A DNA stretch of 64,000 nucleotides from Salinispora arenicola (lineage in GTDB: Bacteria > Actinomycetota > Actinomycetes > Mycobacteriales > Micromonosporaceae): contig NZ_VFOL01000001.1 of assembly GCF_006716065.1 (NCBI RefSeq), positions 3,100,001 through 3,164,000 of the forward strand, given 5' to 3'. Below the pieces are notes generated by a model, which saw only the letters and a list, made by a program, of their open reading frames with translations, searched no databases and had not been told where the DNA came from. A program made the position numbers and the translations under genes. Positions 41,561 to 50,800 of the stretch are shown here, piece after piece; positions within the stretch are counted from its first letter, which is position 1, and the number at the start of each line of letters is the position of its first letter.

Positions 41561-42975
41561 CGGGTCGTACCGAGTCGGCTGAGCAGCGAGCCGTTGTCGT
41601 CGAGGGCGGCAAGATAGGAGCGCGCCCATGCGTGGATGTCATGCTTGCGCAGGTGCGCCCGCATCGCCCGCATCCGTTTGCGGACGTGGTCCGGCCGGGC
41701 CCGCAGCGCCGCGAGAAGACCCTGCTTGAGACCTTCCAGGTCATGCGGGTTCACCAGATACGCCTGGGACAGCTCCGCCCCGGCGCCGGCGAACTCGCTG
41801 AGCAGCAGCGCACCGGTGTCGTCGACCCGAGCGGCTACGTATTCCTTGGCCACCAGGTTCATGCCGTCCCGCAGTGGGGTCACCGCCATCACGTCGGCGA
41901 CCCGGTAGAGCGCGGCCAGTTCGGCGCGGTCGAAGGGTCGGGTCAGGTAGTGGATGGCCGGTTCGCCGACGCGACCGAATTCGCCGTTGATGCGGCCAAC
42001 CTCACGTTCGACCCGTTCGCGGAGGATCTGGTATTGCCCGACCCGCTCGCGGCTGGGCACCGCCACCTGGACCAGGACGGTGTCTCGTACCTTGACGTGG
42101 CCGTCGGAGATTAGCTCGCTGTACGCCTTCAGCCGCTGCTCGATGCCCTTGGTGTAGTCCATCCGGTCGACGCTGAGGATCACCTGTTCCGGGCTGCCCA
42201 GGTCACGGCGGAGTCGGTTGGCTCGGTCGGCGACATCGGCTCGGTTGGCCAGGGCCGCCATTTCGGCGCTGTCGATGGAGACGGGGAACGAGCCAATGCG
42301 GACCACTCGGTCGTCTACGACGATCTGGCGGTCGGTGGCCGGCAGCCCAAGCACCCGGACGGCGAGTTGGGCGAAGTTGTGCGCCGCCTGGGCCCGCTGG
42401 AAGCCGACGAGGTCCGCGCCGAGTATCCCGCGGAGCAACTCGGCCCGCCGGGGAAGCTGCATGAACAGCTCGGGTGGTGGGAACGCCACGTGGAGGAAGA
42501 AGCCGATCCGCAGGTCCGGGCGCAGTGCCCGGAGCAGGCCGGGTACGAGCTGCAGGTGGTAGTCCTGCACCCAGACCACCGCGCCGGTCTCGGCCACGTC
42601 GGCGGTCGCCGCCGCGAACCGTTGGTTGACCCGTTGGTACGCCTCCCACCACCGGCGGTGGTGCTCCGGCTGCTCCACGGCGTCGTGGTAGAGCGGCCAG
42701 AGGGTGGCGTTGGCGAAGCCCTCGTAGTGGTCGCGGAGGTCGTCGACGGTGAGCGGTACCGTGTGCATGCGGACGCCGTCGACGTCGGGCAGTGTCGGGG
42801 CCGGCCCGGTGCCACCCGCCCAGCCCACCCAGGTGGCGGGTGCCTGCCGTAGCAGCGAGTGTAGGGCGGTCACCAGGCCGCCGGGCCTGCGGCGCCATTC
42901 GCAGGCACCGTCCGGCGCCGTACTGTCATCGATGGGGAGGCGGTTGGCGACCACCACCAGGGAACTCTGTCGCAT
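41557..42975 (-). CDS. otsA: Trehalose-6-phosphate synthase (OtsA, GT20)
   Basis: 472 residues. Makes trehalose-6-phosphate from a nucleotide-glucose and glucose-6-phosphate. GT20 motifs: VVVANRLPIDD at the N-terminus, VWVQDYHLQLVPGLLRALRP, VDRMDYTKGIEQRLKAYSEL and PLRDGMNLVAKEYVAA. The matching phosphatase OtsB is not in the window. The ATG at 42975 starts MRQSSLVVVANRLP. The 214-bp region upstream has an AT-richer stretch (GTAAGTTACACCATTGTTAC, near 43070) that may hold the promoter. Confidence 0.94.
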   Translation of the reverse strand: MRQSSLVVVANRLPIDDSTAPDGACEWRRRPGGLVTALHSLLRQAPATWVGWAGGTGPAPTLPDVDGVRMHTVPLTVDDLRDHYEGFANATLWPLYHDAVEQPEHHRRWWEAYQRVNQRFAAATADVAETGAVVWVQDYHLQLVPGLLRALRPDLRIGFFLHVAFPPPELFMQLPRRAELLRGILGADLVGFQRAQAAHNFAQLAVRVLGLPATDRQIVVDDRVVRIGSFPVSIDSAEMAALANRADVADRANRLRRDLGSPEQVILSVDRMDYTKGIEQRLKAYSELISDGHVKVRDTVLVQVAVPSRERVGQYQILRERVEREVGRINGEFGRVGEPAIHYLTRPFDRAELAALYRVADVMAVTPLRDGMNLVAKEYVAARVDDTGALLLSEFAGAGAELSQAYLVNPHDLEGLKQGLLAALRARPDHVRKRMRAMRAHLRKHDIHAWARSYLAALDDNGSLLSRLGTTR

Positions 42976-43189
42976 CTCGGGCGTTCCGATCTGCCGGAGT
43001 GACCGCCGGAACGGGAGGAAAGGGCCGGCAGTCGGCGGGGAGTGACGGACAGCAGTATTCCTACTGACCGTAAGTTACACCATTGTTACGCCCTGGTCTT
43101 GTCTGGGTGCCAGGGCGTGGATGTGGGCCGATCGGGTGCTGTGGCGTGGTGTGCGCCAGCGGCTGGTCCACAGGTGCCAGCAGGGTGGG

Positions 43190-43984
43190 TCAGACGACGG
43201 CACCGTCATCCGGATCGTGTTCGTCGCGGTCGCCGGGGCGTAGCCGACAGACCAGTGTGACGAAGCCGGCGAGGATGCCGGTGAAGCCGAGCAGGGTGAC
43301 GATTCCCGGGTCTGCCGGGAACAGCGACGGGAAGAGGAACAGCAGGAAGCCGATCACGATGGCCAGGGTGCCGAGCGCGGCGTATTTGGAGATTCGGGGC
43401 AGCGGTGGTGGTGGGGGTGGGGTGTACCGCTCCTCCTCCTCGTCGGGTAGGTCCGCCCCGAAGGTGTCCAACCCGTCGAGCAGCGACGGCTCCTCCTCGC
43501 GCCCTCGGCCGAGGGAGACTCCGGACAGATCGGCCGCGTACGGCAGCTGCCGCACGTCGGTGGTGGGCGCCCGACCGGCTCGGTCGTCGTCCACGTCCTC
43601 GGCGGCTGGCCATGGATTGTCACGGCTGGTGGAGGTCGTGTGGAAGCCGGCGACGATCCGTGCCCATTCGGCCTCGATGTCGGGCTCGTCGTCGCGGTTC
43701 CGGTCGGTGGCGCCCTCGTCGGCGAGCTGGGTGAGGTAGTCCCGGGCGGTCCGTAGGTGGGACCGGTCCACGTACAGGCGGTCGACCGGCCGGGCCGGGA
43801 CGGTGGTGGTGCGGGTGACCGGGTTGAGGTCGGCAGAGGGTTGTAGGTAGGCGGCGATGCCGCCGGCGGCGAGCACGTCGAGCAGGTGCTCACCGACCCT
43901 GGGGTCCACGTCGCCGGCGATCGCGTATTCACTCGCGTCGATCCCGTTGTCCCGCCGTCCCCGGCGGGCCCCACCCGCTGACAC
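43190..43984 (-). CDS. Conserved hypothetical membrane protein
   Basis: 264 residues. The N-terminal third is a soluble domain beginning around NGIDASEYAIAGDVDPRVGE. An acidic disordered linker follows (rich in Asp/Glu, with PPPPPPLPR before the membrane). Two hydrophobic helices near residues 200-220 and 228-247 end in a charged tail. I do not recognise the domain. Topology suggests a cytoplasmic domain anchored by a C-terminal hairpin. It is transcribed separately from otsA. Confidence 0.75.
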   Translation of the reverse strand: MSAGGARRGRRDNGIDASEYAIAGDVDPRVGEHLLDVLAAGGIAAYLQPSADLNPVTRTTTVPARPVDRLYVDRSHLRTARDYLTQLADEGATDRNRDDEPDIEAEWARIVAGFHTTSTSRDNPWPAAEDVDDDRAGRAPTTDVRQLPYAADLSGVSLGRGREEEPSLLDGLDTFGADLPDEEEERYTPPPPPPLPRISKYAALGTLAIVIGFLLFLFPSLFPADPGIVTLLGFTGILAGFVTLVCRLRPGDRDEHDPDDGAVV

Positions 43985-44178
43985 CGGACAACCTCCTCAT
44001 CGCGCGCCCACGGCGCGACCTACTGAGCCCCTCGGCGTCTGTGCCCGCCGTGCCTTGAATCGTGACACGTCGGGACCCGGTTGCGGGAGTGCGTTGTGTC
44101 GCGTCTTGCGACCGAGGCGGTCGCCGGGATGGCCACGACCGGACAGTGCGCCCTCCGGTGCGCCAATCGCGGGTACCG

Positions 44179-44871
44179 TCAGCGTTCGTTCATGCCGGCG
44201 CGGCGGCGCAGCGACGCCACGTCGGTGACCACGATCCGACGGCCCTCGGTGCGTAGCCAGCCCCGGCTGGCGAACGAGCCGATGGCCTGGTTGACGCTTT
44301 GCCGGGAGCCGCCGGCCATCTCGGCGAGCTGGCTCTGGTTCAGCTCGATAGTGATCATGGGGGCTTGGCTCTCGCCGGCCAGCCGGACCAGCGTTTTGGC
44401 CACCCGGCCGGGCAGGTCGAGGAAAACGTGGTCGGCGTTCTGCTCGGTCAACCGGCGGATCAGGCTGCCGAGGGAGCGCATCACCGCGTCCAGGATGCGC
44501 GGGTTCGAGTGCACCAACTCCATGAACGCCCCCCGGGACAGCGCGAGGGCCGAGCAGTCCTCGATGGCCTCGGCGGACGCCGACCGGGTGGAGGCGTCCA
44601 GCAGCGAGACCTCGCCCAGCACATCCGGCGGCCGGATCACCGACAGCACGGCCCGCTCGCCGGTGGGGGCGGTGCGGAAGACGGCCACCGCGCCCCGGCG
44701 TAGCACGATCAGCGACTCGCCCGGGTCGTTCTCCACGAAGAGCAGCTGCCCCTTGCGGTAGGTGCGCGGCACCGCCGCCGCGATGACCCGCTGCCGGGCC
44801 TCCGGCTCGAGGCCGGCGAACATCTCGACGCCCGTGAGCGCGTCGCCCGGCTCCGGTAGGCGCACCTCCAC
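44179..44871 (-). CDS. Crp/Fnr-family transcriptional regulator
   Basis: 230 residues. An N-terminal cyclic-nucleotide-binding barrel (FVENDPGESLIVLRRGAVAV, then PPDVLGEVSLLDASTRSASA in the phosphate-binding cassette) precedes a winged helix-turn-helix (LNQSQLAEMAGGSRQSVNQA). The cassette keeps GEVSLLD and Arg, so cAMP binding is possible. There are no Fnr-type N-terminal cysteines. The start is GTG 44871. It has its own 250-bp upstream region. Confidence 0.88.
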   Translation of the reverse strand: MEVRLPEPGDALTGVEMFAGLEPEARQRVIAAAVPRTYRKGQLLFVENDPGESLIVLRRGAVAVFRTAPTGERAVLSVIRPPDVLGEVSLLDASTRSASAEAIEDCSALALSRGAFMELVHSNPRILDAVMRSLGSLIRRLTEQNADHVFLDLPGRVAKTLVRLAGESQAPMITIELNQSQLAEMAGGSRQSVNQAIGSFASRGWLRTEGRRIVVTDVASLRRRAGMNER

Positions 44872-45129
44872 GGCCCAACCCCTCCCCGGTCAAGGACCCT
44901 TGACTCGCTCACCGGGTGTTCCTGACAGGGCCTGCCAAGGTGCTCCGACGCCTCCGGTAGCGGTACACATCAGATCATGACGGCCTGGTCGCGTGCTGTA
45001 CACCCCTCATTTCATCTCCGTGACCTTCGCGACCTATTCGAGACTGGTTCTGAGCTGCGGGGACGCGGAACGCCCGGGCCGCGGCACCCACTCGGCCCGG
45101 TCCTGTCGGCGTAGGCCAGGATGGTGGCG

Positions 45130-45672
45130 ATGGTGTATCGCTATTTCTACGACTGCGAGTTCATCGAGGACGGTCGCGTCATCGACCTCGTCTCGATCGG
45201 CGTTGTCGATGAGTACGGCCGTGAGTTCTACGCCGTCTCTACCGAGTTCGACGACTCCCGGGCGGTGCCCTGGGTGCGCCGTAACGTGCTGGGCAGGTTG
45301 CCGTCGCCCGCCGACCGGGCGTGGCGGTCCCGCGCGCGGATCCGCGACGAACTGGAGGAGTTCCTGCTCGAGCCGGTTCGGGGTCGTCCCAGCGAGCAGG
45401 TGGAGCTGTGGGCGTGGTATGCGGCGTACGACCACGTGTCCCTGGCGCAACTGTGGGGGTCGATGGTGGCACTGCCCCGGGAGATTCCCCGCTTCACCAA
45501 GGACCTGCGCCAGCTCTGGGACGACAGGGGCCGTCCGCCGCTGCCGGAGGCCGAGGCCGCTCGCCATGACGCGTTGGTGGACGCGCGACACAATCTGGCC
45601 CGGTGGCGGGCCATGACCGGATCGGGCCGGCACGGAGCAGGCACTCCCGGGATTTCGACTACTGGCGGGTAA
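45130..45672 (+). CDS. DEDDh 3'-5' exoribonuclease (Rv2179c/ExoRNase AS type)
   Basis: 180 residues from ATG 45130 (MVYRYFYDCEFIEDGR); ATG 45121 would add three residues. Acidic catalytic residues are in FYDCEF, YAAYDHVSLAQLWG and ARHDALVDARHNLARW, the DEDDh set. The N-terminus YRYFYDCEFIEDGRVIDLVS matches the small mycobacterial exoribonuclease Rv2179c, reported to degrade adenylate-rich RNA ends. Its location near otsA and pimB fits that neighbourhood. Confidence 0.87.
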   Translation: MVYRYFYDCEFIEDGRVIDLVSIGVVDEYGREFYAVSTEFDDSRAVPWVRRNVLGRLPSPADRAWRSRARIRDELEEFLLEPVRGRPSEQVELWAWYAAYDHVSLAQLWGSMVALPREIPRFTKDLRQLWDDRGRPPLPEAEAARHDALVDARHNLARWRAMTGSGRHGAGTPGISTTGG

Positions 45673-45822
45673 CCGGGGCGCGGTGTCGGCGTAACCTGGA
45701 CGGGACTACAGTGCGCACTGACGGCCCGCCCCGGGCCGGCAACGGCGCCGATGGTCTGATTCGACACATATCCTGGGGCTTAACCGGGCTTACCCACATG
45801 TTCCCAGGAGGATGAGCAGATC

Positions 45823-46851
45823 ATGCGTATCGGCGTGCTCACCGGCGGCGGCGACTGCCCAGGTCTCAACGCGGTCATCCGGGCGGTGGTCCGCAAGGGC
45901 GTGACCAACTACGGTCACGAGTTCGTGGGCTTCCGGGACGGCTGGAAGGGGCCGCTCGAGGGTCTGTCACGCCCGCTGGGTATCGCGGAGGTGCGCGGCA
46001 TCCTGCCGCGTGGCGGCACCATCCTGGGCTCCTCCCGGACCAACCCGTTCAAGATTGAGAACGGCGTCGAGCGGATCAAGGAGAACCTCGCCACGCAGGG
46101 TGTCGACGCGCTCATCGCGATCGGCGGCGAGGACACGCTCGGTGTGGCCACGAAGCTACACGAACTGGGCGTCAACGTTGTCGGTGTGCCGAAGACGATC
46201 GACAACGACCTCGGCGCCACCGACTACACCTTCGGCTTCGACACCGCGGTCAACATCGCGATGGAGGCCATCGACCGGCTGCACACCACTGCCGAGAGCC
46301 ACCACCGCACCCTGGTGGTCGAGGTGATGGGCCGGCACGCTGGTTGGATCGCCCTGCACGCCGGCCTCGCCGGCGGTGCCAACGTGATCCTCCTGCCGGA
46401 GCGGCAGTTCGACGTCCACCAGGTCGCCGGATACGTCGAGAAGCGTTTCCAGCACCAGTACGCCCCGATTGTCGTGGTCGCCGAGGGCGCCCACCCACTC
46501 GAGGGGCAGATGGTCCTGCACAACCAGGAACTGGACGCGTTCGGGCACGTCCGCCTCGGCGGTATCGGCCAGTGGCTCGCCGAACAGCTCGAAGCCAAGA
46601 CCGGCAAGGAGGCCCGCACCGTCGTGCTTGGCCACATCCAGCGCGGGGGCACCCCCACCGCCTTCGATCGGGTGCTCGCCACCCGGCTCGGTCTCCAGGC
46701 GATCGACGCGGCGCACGAGGGCGACTGGGGCAAGATGGTGGCGATGCAGAGCACGGACATCGTCCGGGTGCCGCTGGCGGAGGCCACCCGCGAGCTGAAG
46801 ACCGTGCCGCTGGAGCGGTACGCCGAGGCCGAGGTTTTCTTCGGTAGTTGA
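45823..46851 (+). CDS. pfkA: 6-phosphofructokinase, probably pyrophosphate-dependent
   Basis: 342 residues, group III PFK. Phosphorylates fructose-6-phosphate at C1. N-terminal GVLTGGGDCPGLNAVIRAVV and PKTIDNDLGATDYTFGFDTA are intact. At the two positions that separate phosphate donors it has Asp (IGGEDTLG instead of GGDGS) and Lys (PKTIDND instead of PGTIDND). These are the residues of PPi-dependent enzymes such as that of Amycolatopsis methanolica. The ATG follows CAGGAGGATGAG. It lies next to the mannose/fructose locus but is a separate unit. Confidence 0.92.
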   Translation: MRIGVLTGGGDCPGLNAVIRAVVRKGVTNYGHEFVGFRDGWKGPLEGLSRPLGIAEVRGILPRGGTILGSSRTNPFKIENGVERIKENLATQGVDALIAIGGEDTLGVATKLHELGVNVVGVPKTIDNDLGATDYTFGFDTAVNIAMEAIDRLHTTAESHHRTLVVEVMGRHAGWIALHAGLAGGANVILLPERQFDVHQVAGYVEKRFQHQYAPIVVVAEGAHPLEGQMVLHNQELDAFGHVRLGGIGQWLAEQLEAKTGKEARTVVLGHIQRGGTPTAFDRVLATRLGLQAIDAAHEGDWGKMVAMQSTDIVRVPLAEATRELKTVPLERYAEAEVFFGS

Positions 46852-46922
46852 CCGTTTGCCCGGTGCGCGGCAGACCGTCTCGGCCTGCCGCGCACCGGCT
46901 CACGCTGGAAGGGGTATGCCCG

Positions 46923-47741
46923 ATGGCAGGTACGGTGCACACGGTCGCGGTCATCGGGGCTGGCAAGATCGGCGAGCTGATGCTCTCCGGACTGCTGCGT
47001 TCGGGCTGGCCGGTGGATCGGCTGCTGGCCACCGCCCGGCAGCAGGCGCGGGCCGAGGACCTGACCCTCCGTTACGGCGTACGGGTGGTCGACAACCTCA
47101 CCGCTGTCGACGAGGCCGAGGTGCTCGCCATCGCGGTCAAGCCGCAGGACGCGGCCGCGCTGCTGGACGAGATCGGCCCGAAGGTGCCGGCCGACAAACT
47201 GGTCGTCTCGCTCTGTGCAGGCCTGCCGACCGACTTCTTCAGCCGGCGGTTGTCCGAGGGCACCCCCGTGGTGCGGGTGATGACCAACACGCCGGCGCTG
47301 GTCGACGAGGCGATGTCGGCGATCTCCGCCGGTGAGCACGCCACCGGCGCGCACCTGGCCCTGGCCGAGGAGATGTTCCGGCCGCTCGGCAGTACCCTCC
47401 GGGTTCCCGAATCACAGCAGGACGCGGTGACCGCGCTGTCGGGTTCCGGGCCGGCGTACTTCTATCTGTTGGTCGAGGCGATGATCGACGCGGGCATTCT
47501 GCTCGGCCTGCCGCGCCAGGTCGCCCACGAGTTGATCGTGCAGACCGCGATCGGGTCGGCGGTCATGCTGCGCGATTCCGGCGAGCACCCGGTGAAGTTG
47601 CGCGAGGCGGTAACCTCGCCCGCCGGCACCACCATCTCCGCGATCCGGGAGTTGGAGAAGCACGGGGTGCGGGCAGCGTTGCTGGCGGCCTTGGAGGCCG
47701 CCCGCGACCGGGCCGGGGAACTGGCCGCCCAGGCTGACTGA
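46923..47741 (+). CDS. proC: Pyrroline-5-carboxylate reductase (ProC)
   Basis: Last step of proline synthesis, NAD(P)H-dependent. 272 residues: the Rossmann start VAVIGAGKIGELMLSGLLRS, the middle LAIAVKPQDAAALLDEIGPK, and the C-terminal signature VTALSGSGPAYFYLLVEAMI with LREAVTSPAGTTISAIRELE. The ATG at 46923 lies behind GGAAGGGG; the frame from 46848 only adds shadow residues overlapping the pfkA end. A terminator lies between it and the GH92 gene. Confidence 0.93.
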   Translation: MAGTVHTVAVIGAGKIGELMLSGLLRSGWPVDRLLATARQQARAEDLTLRYGVRVVDNLTAVDEAEVLAIAVKPQDAAALLDEIGPKVPADKLVVSLCAGLPTDFFSRRLSEGTPVVRVMTNTPALVDEAMSAISAGEHATGAHLALAEEMFRPLGSTLRVPESQQDAVTALSGSGPAYFYLLVEAMIDAGILLGLPRQVAHELIVQTAIGSAVMLRDSGEHPVKLREAVTSPAGTTISAIRELEKHGVRAALLAALEAARDRAGELAAQAD

Positions 47742-47835
47742 GAGACGACAACACGTGTGACGACCGGAGCGGGCCCGCCCACGACGACAGCCGGAGGAGC
47801 GGGACTGGCCCGAGGGCAACCTCGGGGCCGGCAAC

Positions 47836-47867
47836 GGGGCCGGCCGCTGTTGCCAACGGCCGGCCCC
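47836..47867. terminator. Bidirectional hairpin between proC and the mannosidase gene
   Basis: Perfect 11-bp arms GGGGCCGGCCG (47836-47846) and CGGCCGGCCCC (47857-47867) around a 10-base loop, between two convergent stop codons. Confidence 0.75.
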
Positions 47868-47875
47868 GGACTCCG

Positions 47876-50800
47876 TCACAGGTCCTTACACTGCCCGGAT
47901 GTCGGTCCCTTCACCGAGTTCGGCACCCCGTTGTCGGTGGGTGCGACGGCGTTACGGGAGCACGACAGCGGTCCGCCCACCGACCCCGCCGCGATCACCG
48001 GCGCCTGGTTCTGCGTCAGGACCACCGGTCCCTTGACGGTGGTGCGTTCGATGCTCACCTCACCAGTCACGTGGGACACCGCCAGCGGTCCACCGATCTG
48101 GACCTTCTGGAGCACCACCGCCTCGGCGCCGTTGACAGCGACCGGACCGGAGATGGTCGAGTCGACCGCGTGGAGCGCGGCACCGGATCGCACCGTCACC
48201 GGCCCCTTCACGGTCGCCCCGGACAGGCACGTCACGCCGGAGTCGATCTTCAGCGGCCCCTTGACGTCGCCGCTCACCGTCTCCGTGCATGCTGGTGACG
48301 CGGTGGCGAGCAGCTCGACCTCGGCGAGGACCGGGGCGGACGATCCGCCTTCGGACGTGAGCCGGTAGTGCAGGTACCGCCCAGGCTGCTCCACGGCGAA
48401 GGACCGGGTCTGCAGCCGCCAGGTGAACTGTTCGTTCGTGCGACTGTCGATCGTGGTCCAGGTGTCGCCGTCGTACGAGCCCTGCAGGCTCCAGCCCGCT
48501 GGGTCGGTGCCGTCGTCCGGTCCCGACGTGAGGGTGTAGTGCGTGACCTTCTCCGGGGTTCCCTCCACCGCCCACTGCACTGGAGCCTCCACCGGTGTCA
48601 CGGTCGTGGAGGTGTCGTCGGACAGTGCTGCCGGCCCACCGGTCACCGGGGTGTCGGACAGCGGCTGGGGAGCCTCGCCCGACGGGGTGAGCGACGTGGG
48701 AAGTGCCTTCTCACCACTGCCCCACGAGGACGGGCTGGAACCCATGCTGAAGTCCAGCACCGCGCCGTCGGCCAGCATGTCGTGTGAGATCCAGGTCTGG
48801 TCGTGCTTCTTTCCGTTGACCTTGAGACCTTGCACGTACACGTTGTCGGCGCTGTTGTTCGGCGCGTTGACAACGATCTTCTTGCCGTTGTCCAGGTGCA
48901 CGGTGGCCTTCGTGAACAGCGGTGAACCGATTACGTAGTTCTCGCTGCCCACCTGGAGCGGGTAGAGGCCCAGCGCGCTGAACAGGTACCACGCCGAGGT
49001 CTCGCCGTTGTCCTCGTCGCCGGCGTACCCCTGGCCGATTTCACTGCCGAGGTACAGACGTGACAACACCTCTCGTACGATCTTCTGCGTCTTGGCCGGC
49101 TGCCCTGCGTAGTTGTACATCCAGGGGATGTGGTGCGACACCTGGTTGCTGAAGCCCCACATGCCCATCCGGACGTCCCGCGCTTCCCGCATCTCGTGGA
49201 TGATCCCGCCGTACGAGCCGGGGAAGGTTCCCGTCTCCGGCGTGGCGAAGAACTCGTCCAGCTTCTCCGCCAGCGCCTCCCGTCCTCCGTACAGGCTGGC
49301 GAGACCTTGGCCGTCGTGCGGGACGTGGAAGGCGAAGTTCCACCCGTTGGTCTCGGTGTAGTCGTGCTCGTGCCCCCACACGTGCGGCTCGTACGTCTCC
49401 GGTGTCGACTTCCACTGCCCGGACGCGTCGCGTCCCTGGAAGAAGTCGATCGCCGGGTCGAACGCGTGCACGTAGTTCAGCGCCCGGCTGCGGAAGTACT
49501 CCGCCTCCTCCCGGTAACGGGCCCGGTCGGCCTCCGGGGTCTCCGGGTCGTCGGCCAGTTCGGCGGCCATGTTCGCGATGCCGAAGTCGTTGATGTAGCC
49601 CTCCAGCCCCCAGGACACCCCTTCGGAGACCGCCGTCGACGTGTACCCGCGGAAGATCGAGTCCTGTAGGCCCTTTCGGCCGACGCTGCTGTTGTTGGGG
49701 TTACCCGGCGGCACGACGGTGGCGTTGCGCACTGCCGCGTCGTACGCGGCCCGGACATCGAAGTTGCGCACTCCCTTGACGTACACGTCGGCGAAGGAGA
49801 CGTCCGAGCTGGTGCCGGTCATCAGGTTCCGGTAGCCCGGGGCGGACCACCGCGACACCCAACCACCGTCCTTGTACTGCTGGACGAAGCCGTCGACGAG
49901 TTCGCCGGCCATGGTGGGGCTGAACAACGCGTACGCCGGCCAGGTGGTGCGGTAGGTGTCCCAGAAGCCGTTGTTGACGTATACCTTGCCGGCCACGACG
50001 TCCGCGCCGGTCTCGGTCGGTGTGGTCCCGGGTGGGAGCGTGCTCGAGGTGGATGACTGTACGGCGTGCTTCCACTCTGGTGCGTCCGCGGTTCCGACGT
50101 TCTCGTGTGCGGAGTTCGGGTAGAGGAACAGCCGGTAGAGGTTGGAGTACAGGGTCACGAGTTGTTCGTCGGTGGCGCCTTCGACCTCGATGACCTTGAG
50201 CTTGTCGTCCCAGAGGTCCTGGGCGCGGGCGCGGACGGAGTCGAAGGTGTCGTTCTCGGCGATCTCCAGCGCCAGGTTCTTCCGAGCCTGGTCGAGGGAG
50301 ATCAGCGAGGTCGCGATCCGCAGTGTCACGACCTTTGCCGTCGACGTGTCGAAGGCCAGGTAGCCGGTCACGTTGTCGCCACCGCCGCCGGTCAACCCGC
50401 CGTGGGCGACGACGGGGCGGTCCACCGTGCCGTAGACGAACATGCGGGTGGCGCCGCTGCCCAGCCTGGTGTCGGAGAAGCCGGTCACGGTGCCGTCGGA
50501 GTTGAGGGTCAAGCCGCCCTGGTTGTTGAGATTGTCGAAGATCAGGTTGCCGCGGTCCCCGGTGAAGGTGAATCGGAACATGGCGGCGTGGTCGGTGGGA
50601 GCGATCTCCGTCTTGAGCCCGTTGTCGAAGGTCACGCCGTAGTAGTGGGGCTTGGCCGTCTCGTTGGCATGCTGGAAGGCCAGTGCCCGCGCGGTTCTGT
50701 TGGCGTTTGGTGTGTCGGTGGCCGTCGACGGCATGACCTGGAAGGTCTGCCGGTCACCGATCCACGGGCTGGGCTCGTGGCTGGCGGTGAATGCTTGGAT

